Source: Diplosphaera chodatii | Taxonomy: Eukaryota > Chlorophyta > Trebouxiophyceae > Prasiolales > Stichococcaceae | Assembly: GCA_032358165.1 (NCBI GenBank) | Contig: JAALGY010000059.1 | Span: 744,001-808,000, forward strand | Direction: 5' to 3' | DNA length: 64,000 bases | Translations under genes and position numbers: made by a program | The notes under the pieces: generated by a model | What the model was told of the DNA's origin: nothing | What the model saw: the letters and a program-made list of their open reading frames with translations, nothing else | The model's database searches: none | Shown here: positions 1 through 9,492 of the stretch, piece by piece | Position numbering within the stretch: position 1 is the stretch's first letter | How the letters are laid out: each line of letters begins with the position of its first letter

Positions 1-603
1 GCATGGGGAGTTTCTGAGGGGGGTGCAGGCACTGTATGCTGATGTGCCAATGGCATTGCAGTTTGAGGGGGGAATGTCCGATACATTCCAGAGCACTTTG
101 GGTGTTAAGCAGGGATGTCCACTATCTCCAACCCTTTTCGGGATTTACATTGACGATTTCCAAGCGGAGCTGGAGGCCGCTGGCGGGGACCTGGACCTGC
201 CCACCCTGTGTGGTGTGCAGGCACCTGCCCTCCTCTATGCAGATGACCTGGACCTGGTGTCCACGTCCGTACGCGGCCTGCAGGCGCAGCTCGACCTGCT
301 GGAGTCGTACTGCAAGCGCTGGCGCCTCACCGTCAACGTGAAGAAGACAAAGGTCGTGGTGTATGCAGCCCAGGCTGCTGCACCACCGGTTCTCACCTAC
401 ATGCATGCCCCCATCGAAGTGCTGGACTCGTTTACCTATCTGGGGGTTGATATCTCTACTCGTAGTTCTTTTGCTGCCGCTAGCATCGGCAGAGCGGCCT
501 CCGCCCAGCGCGCCGCACTTGCATTGCAGCATCGTTGCCATGACCTGAGCCTGCATGACCCAGTACTGCAGCTGCATTTGTTTGATGCACTAGTGCGTCC
601 TGT

Positions 604-676
604 AACCCTAAACATCCTTCCGGTCAAAGGTTCTCTTTTCCATCGCTATTTGCAACTTCCCTTACCGCTTTCCATT
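604..676 (+). mobile_element. SINE-x copy a, 5'-truncated (73 bp)
   Basis: Inserted in LINE-A between two copies of CCTGT (599-603 and 677-681), which is single in the uninterrupted LINE at about 8510. It contains only the family's 3' end, from the AAACATCCTTCCGG segment to GCTTTCCATT. Its first bases, AACCCTAAA, are not in other copies. Confidence 0.88.
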
Positions 677-756
677 CCTGTTATGCTATACGGTGTTGAA
701 ACATGGGGACCTGGGGCGTTATGTGGTACTGGCATGGATACTTGTGAGCTTGTTCA

Positions 757-796
757 TGGAATGGAAAGCGGTAAGGGAAGTTGCAAATGGACAGCA
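757..796 (-). mobile_element. SINE-x copy b, severely truncated (40 bp)
   Basis: Only the last 30 or so bases of the family, plus about 9 unmatched bases. It is flanked by GTTCA at 752-756 and 797-801, which is single in the intact LINE-A near 8587. Confidence 0.8.
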
Positions 797-969
797 GTTC
801 AGCGGAAATTCCTTCGGTCTGTTCTTGGCGTGCGCACAGGCACTCCCAACGTGGCGGTGTTGGGGGAGCTTGGGCGGTTCCCAGTGGCGCACACGGCAAC
901 GCTGGCCATCTGCCGGTTCTGGAACCGGCTGGTCGCAATGCCGGACACCCGCCTCACCAAGCAGGCATT

Positions 970-1210
970 GGAATGGAAAGCGGTAAGGGAAGTTGCAAAT
1001 AGCGATGGAAAAGAGAACCTTTGACCGGAAGGCTGTTTGTGTATTGCGTTTTTCAACGACTTATATACACAAACAATGGAGGGCAGATTGCCGAGGCAAC
1101 CACTTGCATAGGGTGGGGTGGGTTGGTCCCGCACGGAACTAGACCCGAAACTTCCGCCACCGTCAGGGATCGAACCGAGTCCCTCACGATGTCCAATGAA
1201 TGGGTCCAAT
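970..1210 (-). mobile_element. SINE-x copy c (241 bp)
   Basis: Flanked by GCATT (965-969 and 1211-1215), and the uninterrupted LINE has one GCATT at this site. Contains the hairpin arms TGTTTGTGTAT and ATACACAAACA and the GGTTCGATCCC box (on the minus strand). Confidence 0.92.
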
Positions 1211-1631
1211 GCATTCCTGGAGAACTGTGCTCTGGCCAGCCGGCCGGGGCGCAGCACCAGCAGCTCAGCATGCTGGGCTGCCCAGGTGTGTTCGTTCCTG
1301 CACTTCATGTCACCCATCGTTGACGGCGTGCCGCAGCGCATTGACACATCTGTTGTCACTGCACACCTGCAACGCCGCACCTTCGATGCTGTGAATGGCA
1401 GCGACTTGCGCAAAGTGCGTGAGTGGCTGGGAGTCAGGGGCCCTGTGAACGGTGACAACTACCAGTTGGCCGGCTACTTGCAGGCAGTCGCCTCCAAGAC
1501 CGGTCGTCGGCGGTTAGCACAGTTTCGCATGGGCAGTCACATGCTGGGGGTGGAGACAGGGAGGTGGCAGCGGCTGCCGCGGGCAGAGCGGCTGTGTCAG
1601 CGGTGTAGCTGCGGCGTGGTGGATGATGACA

Positions 1632-2698
1632 TTTGACATTGATTACATACTGGTGGTGGGCCATTTTGGCCTAGCCACAGGCTCTGGCGGAAAAACCCAG
1701 AGCAACATGCACAACGAGTCGTGTACGAAACCGTTCACTCCCCGCTGACAGAATGGTTCCACTCAATCCCGGTTGGATGCACACCCCTCCAACTCTGCAC
1801 ATTGATCATGACAACCCCGCAAAAAGGCTGCCAGTTGCCCGGCATCCTGCTGCATAAAGTCCGCCACTGATGTGATGTTGCTGTCCTCAAACAGCTCCGA
1901 ATGCTGCACCCTCTGATCTACTAGGGCTGGACACCCCCAGACCATATGCGCCTCATCATCCACCACGCCGCAGTTACACCGCTGACACAGCCGCTCTGCC
2001 CGCGGCAGCCGCTGCCACCTCCCTGTTTCCACCCCCAGCATGTGACTGCCCATGCGAAACTGTGCTAACCGCCGACGACCGGTCTTGGAGGCGACTGCCT
2101 GCAAGTAGCCGGCCATCTGGTAGTTGTCACTGTTCACAGGGCCCCTGACTCCCAGCCACTCACGCACTTTGCGCAAGTCGCTGCCATTCACAGCATCGAA
2201 GGTGCGGCGCTGCAGGTGTGCAGTGACAACAGATGTGTCAATGCGCTGCGGCACGCCGTCAACGATGGGTGACATGAAGTGCAGGAACGAACACACCTGG
2301 GCAGCCCAGCATGCTGAGCTGCTGGTGCTGCGCCCCGGCCGTGTGGCCAGAGCACAGTTCTCCAGGAATGCCTGCTTGGTGAGGCGGGTGTCCGGGATTG
2401 CGACCAGCCGGTTCCAGAACCGGCAGATGGCCAGCGTTGCCGTGTGCGCCACTGGGAACCGCCCAAGCTCCCCCAACACCGCCACGTTGGGAGTGCCTGT
2501 GCGCACGCCAAGAACAGACCGAAGGAACTTCCGATGGACAAGCTCACAAGTATCCATGCCAGTACCACATAACGCCCCAGGTCCCCATGTTTCGACACCA
2601 TATAGCATAACAGGACGTACTAGTGCATCAAACAAATGCAGCTGCAATGCTGGGTCATGCAGGCTCAGGTCGTGGCAACGATGCTGCAATGCAAGTGC
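1632..2698 (-). mobile_element. LINE-A copy 2, antisense, 5'-truncated
   Basis: Starts at its simple tail (1632-1646) and reads leftward-to-rightward on the minus strand through the 3' UTR, CCHC knuckle and thumb. An uninterrupted 308-residue frame spans 2689-1763. It splits copy 1 inside the codons after the VDDE motif. The 5' junction shares GGCGC with the target, so no clear target-site duplication can be read. Confidence 0.92.
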
Positions 2699-2865
2699 GG
2701 CGCATATGGTCTGGGGGTGTCCAGCCCTAGTAGATCAGAGGGTGCAGCATTCGGAGCTGTTTGAGGACAGCAACATCGCATCAATGGCGGACTTTATGCA
2801 GCAGGATGCCGGGCAACTGGCAGCCTTTTTGCGGGGTTGTCATGATCAATGTGCAGAGTTGGAGG

Positions 2866-3130
2866 GAATGGAATGGAAAGCGGTAAGGGAAGTTGCAAAT
2901 AGCGATGGAAAAGAGAACCTTTGACCGGAAGGCTGTTTGTGTATTGCGTTTTTCAACGACTTATATACACAAACAATGGAGGGCAGATTGCCGAGGCAAC
3001 CACTTGCATAGGGTGGGGTGGGTTGGTCCCGCACGGAACTAGACCCGAAACTTCCGCCACCGTCAGGGATCGAACCGAGTCCCTCACGATGTCCAATGAA
3101 TGGAAAGCGGTAAGGGAAGTTGCAAATAGC
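2866..3130 (-). mobile_element. SINE-x copy d, full length with terminal direct repeats
   Basis: 265 bp flanked by GGAGG (2861-2865 and 3131-3135). The same ~30-bp segment (core CTTCCCTTACCGCTTTCCAT in sense) stands at both ends. The internal hairpin and GGTTCGATCCC box are present. Confidence 0.92.
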
Positions 3131-3299
3131 GGAGGGGTGTGCATCCAACCGGGATTGAGTGGAACCATTCTGTCAGCGGGGAGTGAACGGTTTCGTACAC
3201 GACTCGTTGCGCATGTTGCTCTGGGTTTTTCCGCCAGAGCCTGTGGCTAGGCCAAAATGGCCCACCACCAGTATGTAATCAATGTCAATGTCAATGTCA

Positions 3300-4185
3300 C
3301 CTCCCACCCGCCGCGCGGCCGCTGACACAGCGCCCTCGGCCAGCGGAGGTGACGGTGACGTGCCCGCCCGCAAGATGATGGACCGCCCCTACTTCCTTGC
3401 CGAGCGCGCCGACCTCACCATCGTCCCCGACATCTACGGCTACGGCGAGGAAAACCGCAACCTCATGGAGTACGAGGTCTCCCTTGGCACGGCACACCTC
3501 CTGGAGTCGGAGCTGCTGCAGCAAGGCCGCATCACCCTGGCCACCACACAGCCCACAGCCATCCCCCGCTGGTTCGCCCCAGGCTACGCCCGCGTTGAGG
3601 CCGCCGAGCATGCCGTCATCACCGACGCCCAGCAGCACCGCACGGCTCAGCGAGACTACATCGACCACCCAGGCTGGATCACACGCACCTCCCCGCCAGC
3701 ACCACTGCCGATGACGGATGCATGGGCTGCCAACCTCGATGGGATTCCAGCTGAATACTGCAAACAAGTATTGGCCGCTCGTGCGATTGTGACGGCACCT
3801 TTTAATGTTTGCATACTCGGAAGGGTTTCTTGCGCACGTTCTTAACACGCTCTCTGGCTACATACAGGCTCTCTACACCAAGCGCGAAGGATCCCGCGCT
3901 GCCCGGTGTCCGGCAGTGCGCTCTCAGGAGGCCAACCGCACCCAACCAACCAACCCCGTCAAACAACGCAACCCTACGCTCTAACCCGCTCAAACTGCTT
4001 GCAAATCTTGCGAGCAGACTCATCACACACACATCACCCTTCTGCTGCAATTTCGCAGCAATCGCACCTCGTTTGAGGCCATTGCACCTCGTTTGAGGCG
4101 TCCCATACTCACTCCAACCACCCAATCTGTGTCACACTCACCCTGCAGCAGCGTCCCAAGCTGCAACCATCCAGATACCTTCTAT
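3300..4185 (+). other. Unassigned stretch with an ORF-like segment of unknown origin
   Basis: A frame open from within the LINE tail to 3845 has protein-like composition from about 3375 to 3790. It includes the strings MDRPYFLAERADL and MEYEVSLGTAHLLESE. I do not recognise the family. It may be a fragment of another retroelement, or part of the leader of the LINE-A copy that follows. 3850-4180 is AC-rich and non-coding, with a small tandem duplication of CACCTCGTTTGAGGC near 4065-4100. Confidence 0.4.
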
Positions 4186-4420
4186 GGATGGAAAGCGGTA
4201 AGGGAAGTTGCAAATAGCGATGGAAAAGAGAACCTTTGACCGGAAGGATGTTTGTGTATTGCGTTTTTCAACGACTTATATACACAAACAATGGAGGGCA
4301 GATTGCCGAGGCAACCACTTGCATAGGGTGGGGTGGGTTGGTCCCGCACGGAACTAGACCCGAAACTTCCGCCACCGTCAGGGATCGAACCGAGTCCCTC
4401 ACGATGTCCAATGAATGGAA
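4186..4420 (-). mobile_element. SINE-x copy e (235 bp)
   Basis: Flanked by TCTAT (4181-4185 and 4421-4425). It sits 15 bp upstream of LINE-A ORF1. Its last bases supply an in-frame ATG (4415) that would add seven residues to ORF1. Confidence 0.92.
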
Positions 4421-4435
4421 TCTATACATCACAAC

Positions 4436-5848
4436 ATGACGATCTGCACGCGCTCGTTCTCTGACGTTGTGTGCTCGACAGATGCGGCGATGGACTGGGC
4501 GACGGTTGCATCACTGAGTGACATGACCGAACTCCGGAAGATCGCCAAACGTTACAACGTATCTGTTCGCAGGGGTGCCAACGCAGAAACAGTTCGTCGC
4601 CAGATACACGCCGTCATGGAGCCGATGGACGGCATTGCGGACGCTGCACTTGCAGAGTTTTCGGTGTCGGACTCCAGCGCCGATTTGACGCAGCAGTCCT
4701 GCACGCTTACTGCGGCACCCATCAGCGAGGCCTATACAGAGCCTGCTGCTCAGCAGCGGCCACCAAGGGGCCCCGTGCATGGACACGCATGCGTACGTGC
4801 AACTGCAGTTGGTGCTGACCAGGATCACGTGACTGCCCAGACTGCCCAGGGTGATTCCAGTGCAGGCTGTGCAGTCCCACAGCCCTCGTCTAACGCAGCC
4901 ATTGCGCCATACTTGCACAGGATTGCGGCTCTTGAGGCCGAGCTGAAGCAATCGAAGCTCGAGGCAGCAACATATCAGCAAGCGGCACTGCAGCAGCAAT
5001 GCCAGTCAGTCAAGCTTGTGATACATGTGCAGCAGCCACAGCTCAACAGCAACAGCCCGGAGCAGCAGACGGCACCGGCCACGCATGCAGCCCCAGAGCA
5101 GCATGCAGCGACCGCGCCAGCAGCTCCCAGCAGCCAGCCTGCAACACCAGCAACGGCACCAGCAGCAACATTGCCACAGCAGCCAGCAGCAACCAGCCGG
5201 CCCAGCATTGACCCAAAGCAGCAGCCGCGGCTTCCAGCGCGCAGCAGCAGCTCTGGGTCAGCAGCGTGGGTTTTCAGCGGCCTGGATTTTGCAGCAGGCA
5301 GCAGCAGCGATGCTGCCGCAGCGGCAGTACAGGGTTTCTGCACCAGCAAGCTTTGCTTGCAAGATGCTGCACAGCATGTCACTGTGATGCGTGTAAGCAA
5401 GCAGAAGACCGGCCTGGCTGTCGTCAGCATCGATGATGCTGTGTTTGTGCGCAGGATGTGCAGCGCCAAAGCGCGCCTTCCCCGCACTTGCGGAGTGTCT
5501 ATCTTTGAGAGCGTGGCTCCGCAGCGTCGTGACGCAGCGGCACAGCTGCGCAGGAGTCAGCACCAGGCAGCCCAAGATGCAGCTCCAGTGGCGAATGCAC
5601 GCCGCGCAGCCGCGGATGCTGTGCAATTTGCACAGCAGCACCTCGCGCCGCGCCGGCAGCGGCGGCCAAGCGCTCTTGGCCCTCACCCTGCTCCTGCTCC
5701 CCTTGGCATTGCATCACGCTTTGCTGTGCTGCCTGTTGAGCCCACTTCTCACACATCACCTGGTGGCCCCACACTGGCTGAGGGCACACAACCCTCTCCA
5801 GCAAAGGCGCCAGCCACACCCAAACCCACCTCCAACCATGTCTGCTAG
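4436..5848 (+). CDS. LINE-A ORF1 protein (nucleic-acid-binding, coiled-coil)
   Basis: About 470 residues from the native ATG at 4436; the upstream in-frame ATG at 4415 comes from an inserted SINE-x. Residues about 17-60 (DMTELRKIAKRYNVSVRRGA) resemble a SAP-like helix-turn-helix. A short coiled coil (IAALEAELKQSKLEAATYQQ) is followed by a long Gln/Ala/Pro-rich region. A C-terminal part (VVSIDDAVFVRRM, then a VSIFESVAPQRRDAAAQLRR stretch) resembles the RRM-like domain of L1-type ORF1 proteins. In known LINEs this protein binds the RNA and helps target-primed reverse transcription; that role here is inference. It ends in ATGTCTGCTAG, where its stop overlaps a possible ORF2 ATG at 5839. Confidence 0.8.
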   Translation: MTICTRSFSDVVCSTDAAMDWATVASLSDMTELRKIAKRYNVSVRRGANAETVRRQIHAVMEPMDGIADAALAEFSVSDSSADLTQQSCTLTAAPISEAYTEPAAQQRPPRGPVHGHACVRATAVGADQDHVTAQTAQGDSSAGCAVPQPSSNAAIAPYLHRIAALEAELKQSKLEAATYQQAALQQQCQSVKLVIHVQQPQLNSNSPEQQTAPATHAAPEQHAATAPAAPSSQPATPATAPAATLPQQPAATSRPSIDPKQQPRLPARSSSSGSAAWVFSGLDFAAGSSSDAAAAAVQGFCTSKLCLQDAAQHVTVMRVSKQKTGLAVVSIDDAVFVRRMCSAKARLPRTCGVSIFESVAPQRRDAAAQLRRSQHQAAQDAAPVANARRAAADAVQFAQQHLAPRRQRRPSALGPHPAPAPLGIASRFAVLPVEPTSHTSPGGPTLAEGTQPSPAKAPATPKPTSNHVC

Positions 5849-5892
5849 GGGTGTTGGGGCCGGGCTGCGCCCGGCGCAATCCGGTCCCCTAA

Positions 5893-8800
5893 CAGTGCCC
5901 TGTCTGTGCTGAGCCTGAACGCCAGGGCTGGCTGTCCAGAGATGCATCTGCTCTTTCGCAGGTCATCAAGGCGGCTGACTTCGATGTACTGGCATTCAGC
6001 GAGACGTGGGCGCGTGAGGGGAGCGATGCGCCGGAGCTGGACGGCTTCACGTCCGTCCTGCACCTGCCGCGCAGCCGGCGTCAGCAGCGTGGCGGCGCAC
6101 GTGGCGGCATTGCTGTCTACGTCGCCGACAAGCTGGCACCAATGGTAACACACTTGTCGACTGGACCCCAAAACTGCTACGCTCTTTTGAGGTTCGACAA
6201 GACCATTGGACAGGAGGAGGATGCATACATGTTCGCATGTTACATTCCACCAGAGGGCAGCCCATCATTTGATGGCAAGGGCCCTGCGGTCTGGGAGGCG
6301 TTACGTGAGGAGGTGAGCGCCACCTGCCGCATGGGGCATGTGTTTGTTGTTGGAGACCTGAATGCACGCACCAGCACCTGCCCGGACTTTCCGGGATCTG
6401 TCGATCACCCTGTCACAGAAGAGTTCCTGCCCTCCACTGCCCCTCCTGTGCAGTCACAGCGGCACAGCCGCGACAGCAGGGAGCGGCCCAACAAGTGGGG
6501 CAGGGCTCTGCTTGACATGTGTGTTGAAACATCCCTCAGGATTGCTAACGGTCGTGTCCCAGGAGATGAGGGGGGACAGGTCACATTTGTTAGCCACGGT
6601 CAGGTGGGCAGCAGCCTGATCGACTATGTGCTTGCAAGTGCTGATGCATTCCCGCTGATTCAATCCCTAACAGTACTCCCTGCTCCCGAGTCGGACCACG
6701 CAGCCTTGCACTTGCTCATCAAGAGGACCACCGCCGCCCAGCAGCCGCTCCCACGTCGCCAGCGCCGCCGCCATCAGCAGCAGCAACCGCAGCAGCCCAC
6801 AACCCAGCAGCCCCTGCGCCTCAGCGCAGCGCAGCTGGGAGTGTGGCAGCAGCGCCTGCAGCAGCTTGATGCAGCAGCCCAACTGGTCGACATCGCAACG
6901 GCAGCTGACGCCGCCCAGGTACCTGATGACATGCATGCTGTGGGCATGCAGTTCGACCAGTTTATCGAGACCACGCAGGCTGAGGTGGCTGCAACAGCGC
7001 CGGCCGCCAAGGGGCGGGGGCGTGACCGCAACGCTGTGCCCCGCTGGTGGGACGCTGAACTGGCCCGCGGGCGCCGCGCAGCGCGGCAAGCCGCGCGTCG
7101 CGACCCGCAGTCAGCTGCTGCTCGCGCACTGCGCCAGCAGTACCAGCACCTGCTACGCCGCACACAGCGCCAGTGGACCCGCAGTCAGGCTCTTTCTCTC
7201 ACTGAAATGGCTCGCTCTACCAACTCCAAAAAGTTTTGGCAGAAGTTCAAACCTGCTAAGAAGCGGTCCTGTCCCATAGCAGATGATGTGATGCTCGAGT
7301 CCTTCCGTAAACTACTGGATGCCCCCACACTTCCATCAAGCACTGCAGGTACCTCGGGTAGTGGTGCTGCGCCACCTTTTGCCGACGGGAGCGAGCTGAA
7401 CTCGCCCTTCACAGCCGGCGCCGTGCAAGAGGCTATAGGAGCCCTGCGCGGAGGCAAAGCAACGGTGGGGTTGCTCAAATTGGATGCTTTATCTGTTGCA
7501 GCGGCGCAGCTTGCACCCTGTCTTGCATGTATTTTTAACTCGTGTCAACGAGTTGCAGCGCTGCCAAGGAGCTGGGCATTGTGCGGCATCACGCCAATTC
7601 ATAAGGGGGGCGATACATCTGATCCGGGTAATTACCGTGGCATTGCTGTTGGGTCTCTGTTGGCAAAACTATATGCTTGCATGCTTAATGAAAAGCTTAT
7701 GAGGTGGACCGAGCAGCACCAGCTGCGTGCACGCGGACAGGCGGGCTTCCGCAAGGACCACCGCACCACCGATCAAACCTTCGTCGTTCGCACCCTCATC
7801 GAGAAGGCCAAGGCAGATAAGCAGCCTCTGTACTCTTGCTTTGTCGATTTCAAGAAGGCATACGATACTGTACCTCGTGATTTGCTTTGGGAGAAGCTGC
7901 AGCGGATTGGGGTGCATGGGGAGTTTCTGAGGGGGGTGCAGGCACTGTATGCTGATGTGCCAATGGCATTGCAGTTTGAGGGGGGAATGTCCGATACATT
8001 CCAGAGCACTTTGGGTGTTAAGCAGGGATGTCCACTATCTCCAACCCTTTTCGGGATTTACATTGACGATTTCCAAGCGGAGCTGGAGGCCGCTGGCGGG
8101 GACCTGGACCTGCCCACCCTGTGTGGTGTGCAGGCACCTGCCCTCTTCTATGCAGATGACCTGGACCTGGTGTCCACGTCCGTACGCGGCCTGCAGGCGC
8201 AGCTCGACCTGCTGGAGTCGTACTGCAAGCGCTGGCGCCTCACCGTCAACGTGAAGAAGACAACGGTCGTGGTGTATGCAGCCCAGGCTGCTGCACCACC
8301 GGTTCTCACCTACATGCATGCTCCCATCGAAGTGCTGGACTCGTTTACCTATCTGGGGGTTGATGTCTCTACTCGTAGTTCTTTTGCTGCCGCTAGCATC
8401 GGCAGAGCGGCCTCCGCCCAGCGCGCCGCACTTGCATTGCAGCATCGTTGCCATGACCTGAGCCTGCATGACCCAGCACTGCAGCTGCATTTGTTTGATG
8501 CACTAGTGCGTCCTGTTATGCTATACGGTGTTGAAACATGGGGACCTGGGGCGTTATGTGGTACTGGCATGGATAATTGTGAGCTTGTTCATCGGAAGTT
8601 CCTTCGGTCTGTTCTTGGCGTGCGCACAGGCACTCCCAACGTGGCGGTGTTGGGGGAGCTTGGGCGGTTCCCAGTGGCGCACACGGCAACGCTGGCCATC
8701 TGCCGGTTCTGGAACCGGCTGGTCGCAATGCCGGACACCCGCCTCACCAAGCAGGCATTCCTGGAGAACTGTGCTCTGGCCAGCCGGCCGGGGCGCAGCA

Positions 8801-9363
8801 CCAGCAGCTCAGCATGCTGGGCTGCCCAGGTGTGTTCGTTCCTGCACTTCATGTCACCCATCGTTGACGGCGTGCCGCAGCGCATTGACACATCTGTTGT
8901 CACTGCACACCTGCAACGCCGCACCTTCGATGCTGTGAATGGCAGCGACTTGCGCAAAGTGCGTGAGTGGCTGGGAGTCAGGGGCCCTGTGAACGGTGAC
9001 AACTACCAGTTGGCCGGCTACTTGCAGGCAGTCGCCTCCAAGACCGGTCGTCGGCGGTTAGCACAGTTTCGCATGGGCAGTCACATGCTGGGGGTGGAGA
9101 CAGGGAGGTGGCAGCGGCTGCCGCGGGCAGAGCGGCTGTGTCAGCGGTGTAGCTGCGGCGTGGTGGATGATGAGGCGCATATGGTCTGGGGGTGTCCAGC
9201 CCTAGTAGATCAGAGGGTGCAGCATTCGGAGCTGTTTGAGGACAGCAACATCGCATCAATGGCGGACTTTATGCAGCAGGATGCCGGGCAACTGGCAGCC
9301 TTTTTGCGGGGTTGTCATGATCAATGTGCAGAGTTGGAGGGGTGTGCATCCAACCGGGATTGA
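5893..9363 (+). CDS. LINE-A ORF2: APE endonuclease - reverse transcriptase - CCHC knuckle
   Basis: The frame is open from just after TAA (5890-5892) to 9363, but its first ATG is at 6142, inside the endonuclease. Endonuclease motifs: FDVLAFSETW (about 5972-6001, before the ATG), GDLNAR (about 6352) and SDHAAL (about 6692). RT motifs: NYRGIAVGS, FVDFKKAYDTVP, GVKQGCPLSPTLFGIYIDDF and FYADDLDLV (about 8146-8172). The C-terminus has the knuckle CQRC-x7-DDEAH-x4-CP. The expected start of the endonuclease (SVLSLNARAG) lies in another frame near 5900-5930, so this copy seems to carry at least one frameshift there. The enzyme family nicks the target and copies its RNA in place. Confidence 0.9.
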   Translation, partial: QCPVCAEPERQGWLSRDASALSQVIKAADFDVLAFSETWAREGSDAPELDGFTSVLHLPRSRRQQRGGARGGIAVYVADKLAPMVTHLSTGPQNCYALLRFDKTIGQEEDAYMFACYIPPEGSPSFDGKGPAVWEALREEVSATCRMGHVFVVGDLNARTSTCPDFPGSVDHPVTEEFLPSTAPPVQSQRHSRDSRERPNKWGRALLDMCVETSLRIANGRVPGDEGGQVTFVSHGQVGSSLIDYVLASADAFPLIQSLTVLPAPESDHAALHLLIKRTTAAQQPLPRRQRRRHQQQQPQQPTTQQPLRLSAAQLGVWQQRLQQLDAAAQLVDIATAADAAQVPDDMHAVGMQFDQFIETTQAEVAATAPAAKGRGRDRNAVPRWWDAELARGRRAARQAARRDPQSAAARALRQQYQHLLRRTQRQWTRSQALSLTEMARSTNSKKFWQKFKPAKKRSCPIADDVMLESFRKLLDAPTLPSSTAGTSGSGAAPPFADGSELNSPFTAGAVQEAIGALRGGKATVGLLKLDALSVAAAQLAPCLACIFNSCQRVAALPRSWALCGITPIHKGGDTSDPGNYRGIAVGSLLAKLYACMLNEKLMRWTEQHQLRARGQAGFRKDHRTTDQTFVVRTLIEKAKADKQPLYSCFVDFKKAYDTVPRDLLWEKLQRIGVHGEFLRGVQALYADVPMALQFEGGMSDTFQSTLGVKQGCPLSPTLFGIYIDDFQAELEAAGGDLDLPTLCGVQAPALFYADDLDLVSTSVRGLQAQLDLLESYCKRWRLTVNVKKTTVVVYAAQAAAPPVLTYMHAPIEVLDSFTYLGVDVSTRSSFAAASIGRAASAQRAALALQHRCHDLSLHDPALQLHLFDALVRPVMLYGVETWGPGALCGTGMDNCELVHRKFLRSVLGVRTGTPNVAVLGELGRFPVAHTATLAICRFWNRLVAMPDTRLTKQAFLENCALASRPGRSTSSSACWAAQVCSFLHFMSPIVDGVPQRIDTSVVTAHLQRRTFDAVNGSDLRKVREWLGVRGPVNGDNYQLAGYLQAVASKTGRRRLAQFRMGSHMLGVETGRWQRLPRAERLCQRCSCGVVDDEAHMVWGCPALVDQRVQHSELFEDSNIASMADFMQQDAGQLAAFLRGCHDQCAELEGCASNRD

Positions 9364-9492
9364 GTGGAACCATTCTGTCAGCGGGGAGTGAACGGTTTCG
9401 TACACGACTCGTTGCGCATGTTGCTCTGGGTTTTTCCGCCAGAGCCTGTGGCTAGGCCAAAATGGCCCACCACCAGTATGTAATCAATGTCA

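Larger units (their letters stand above)
1..3299 (+). mobile_element. LINE-A copy 1, interrupted (RT C-terminal half and 3' tail)
   Basis: Nearly identical to the 3' two fifths of the long LINE-A copy at 4.4-9.5 kb. It enters the window inside the RT domain, and a YADD box is readable near 237-251. It runs to a CCHC knuckle and ends in a TCAATG-type simple tail at about 3280-3299. It is broken by SINE-x pieces at 604-676, 757-796, 970-1210 and 2866-3130, and by an antisense LINE-A copy at 1632-2698. Once these are set aside, the host sequence is continuous with the long copy. It cannot encode a working protein. Confidence 0.93.
4421..9492 (+). mobile_element. LINE-A copy 3, near full-length APE-type non-LTR retrotransposon
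   Basis: The only copy with both ORFs. Order: ORF1 (4436-5848), endonuclease, RT, CCHC knuckle (ORF2 to 9363), a 130-bp 3' UTR shared by all copies, and a short tail of AATCAATGTCAA. The true 5' end is not resolved because upstream sequence is unique in the window. The tail abuts LINE-B sequence at 9493. The clade (L1-like versus another APE clade) needs a tree. Confidence 0.93.

Noticed and set aside
122..577. Long antisense frames opposite LINE-A (here and at 2124-2924, 8035-8490, 8589-9002, 16579-17145, 21174-21827)
   Set aside because: They mirror the coding strand of LINE-A with complementary codon bias, are present wherever LINE-A is, and show no domain. They are shadows of the RT frame.
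604..612. Internal telomere sequence (AACCCTAAA)
   Set aside because: Only one unit; too short to be an interstitial telomere array, so reported only as junction filler.
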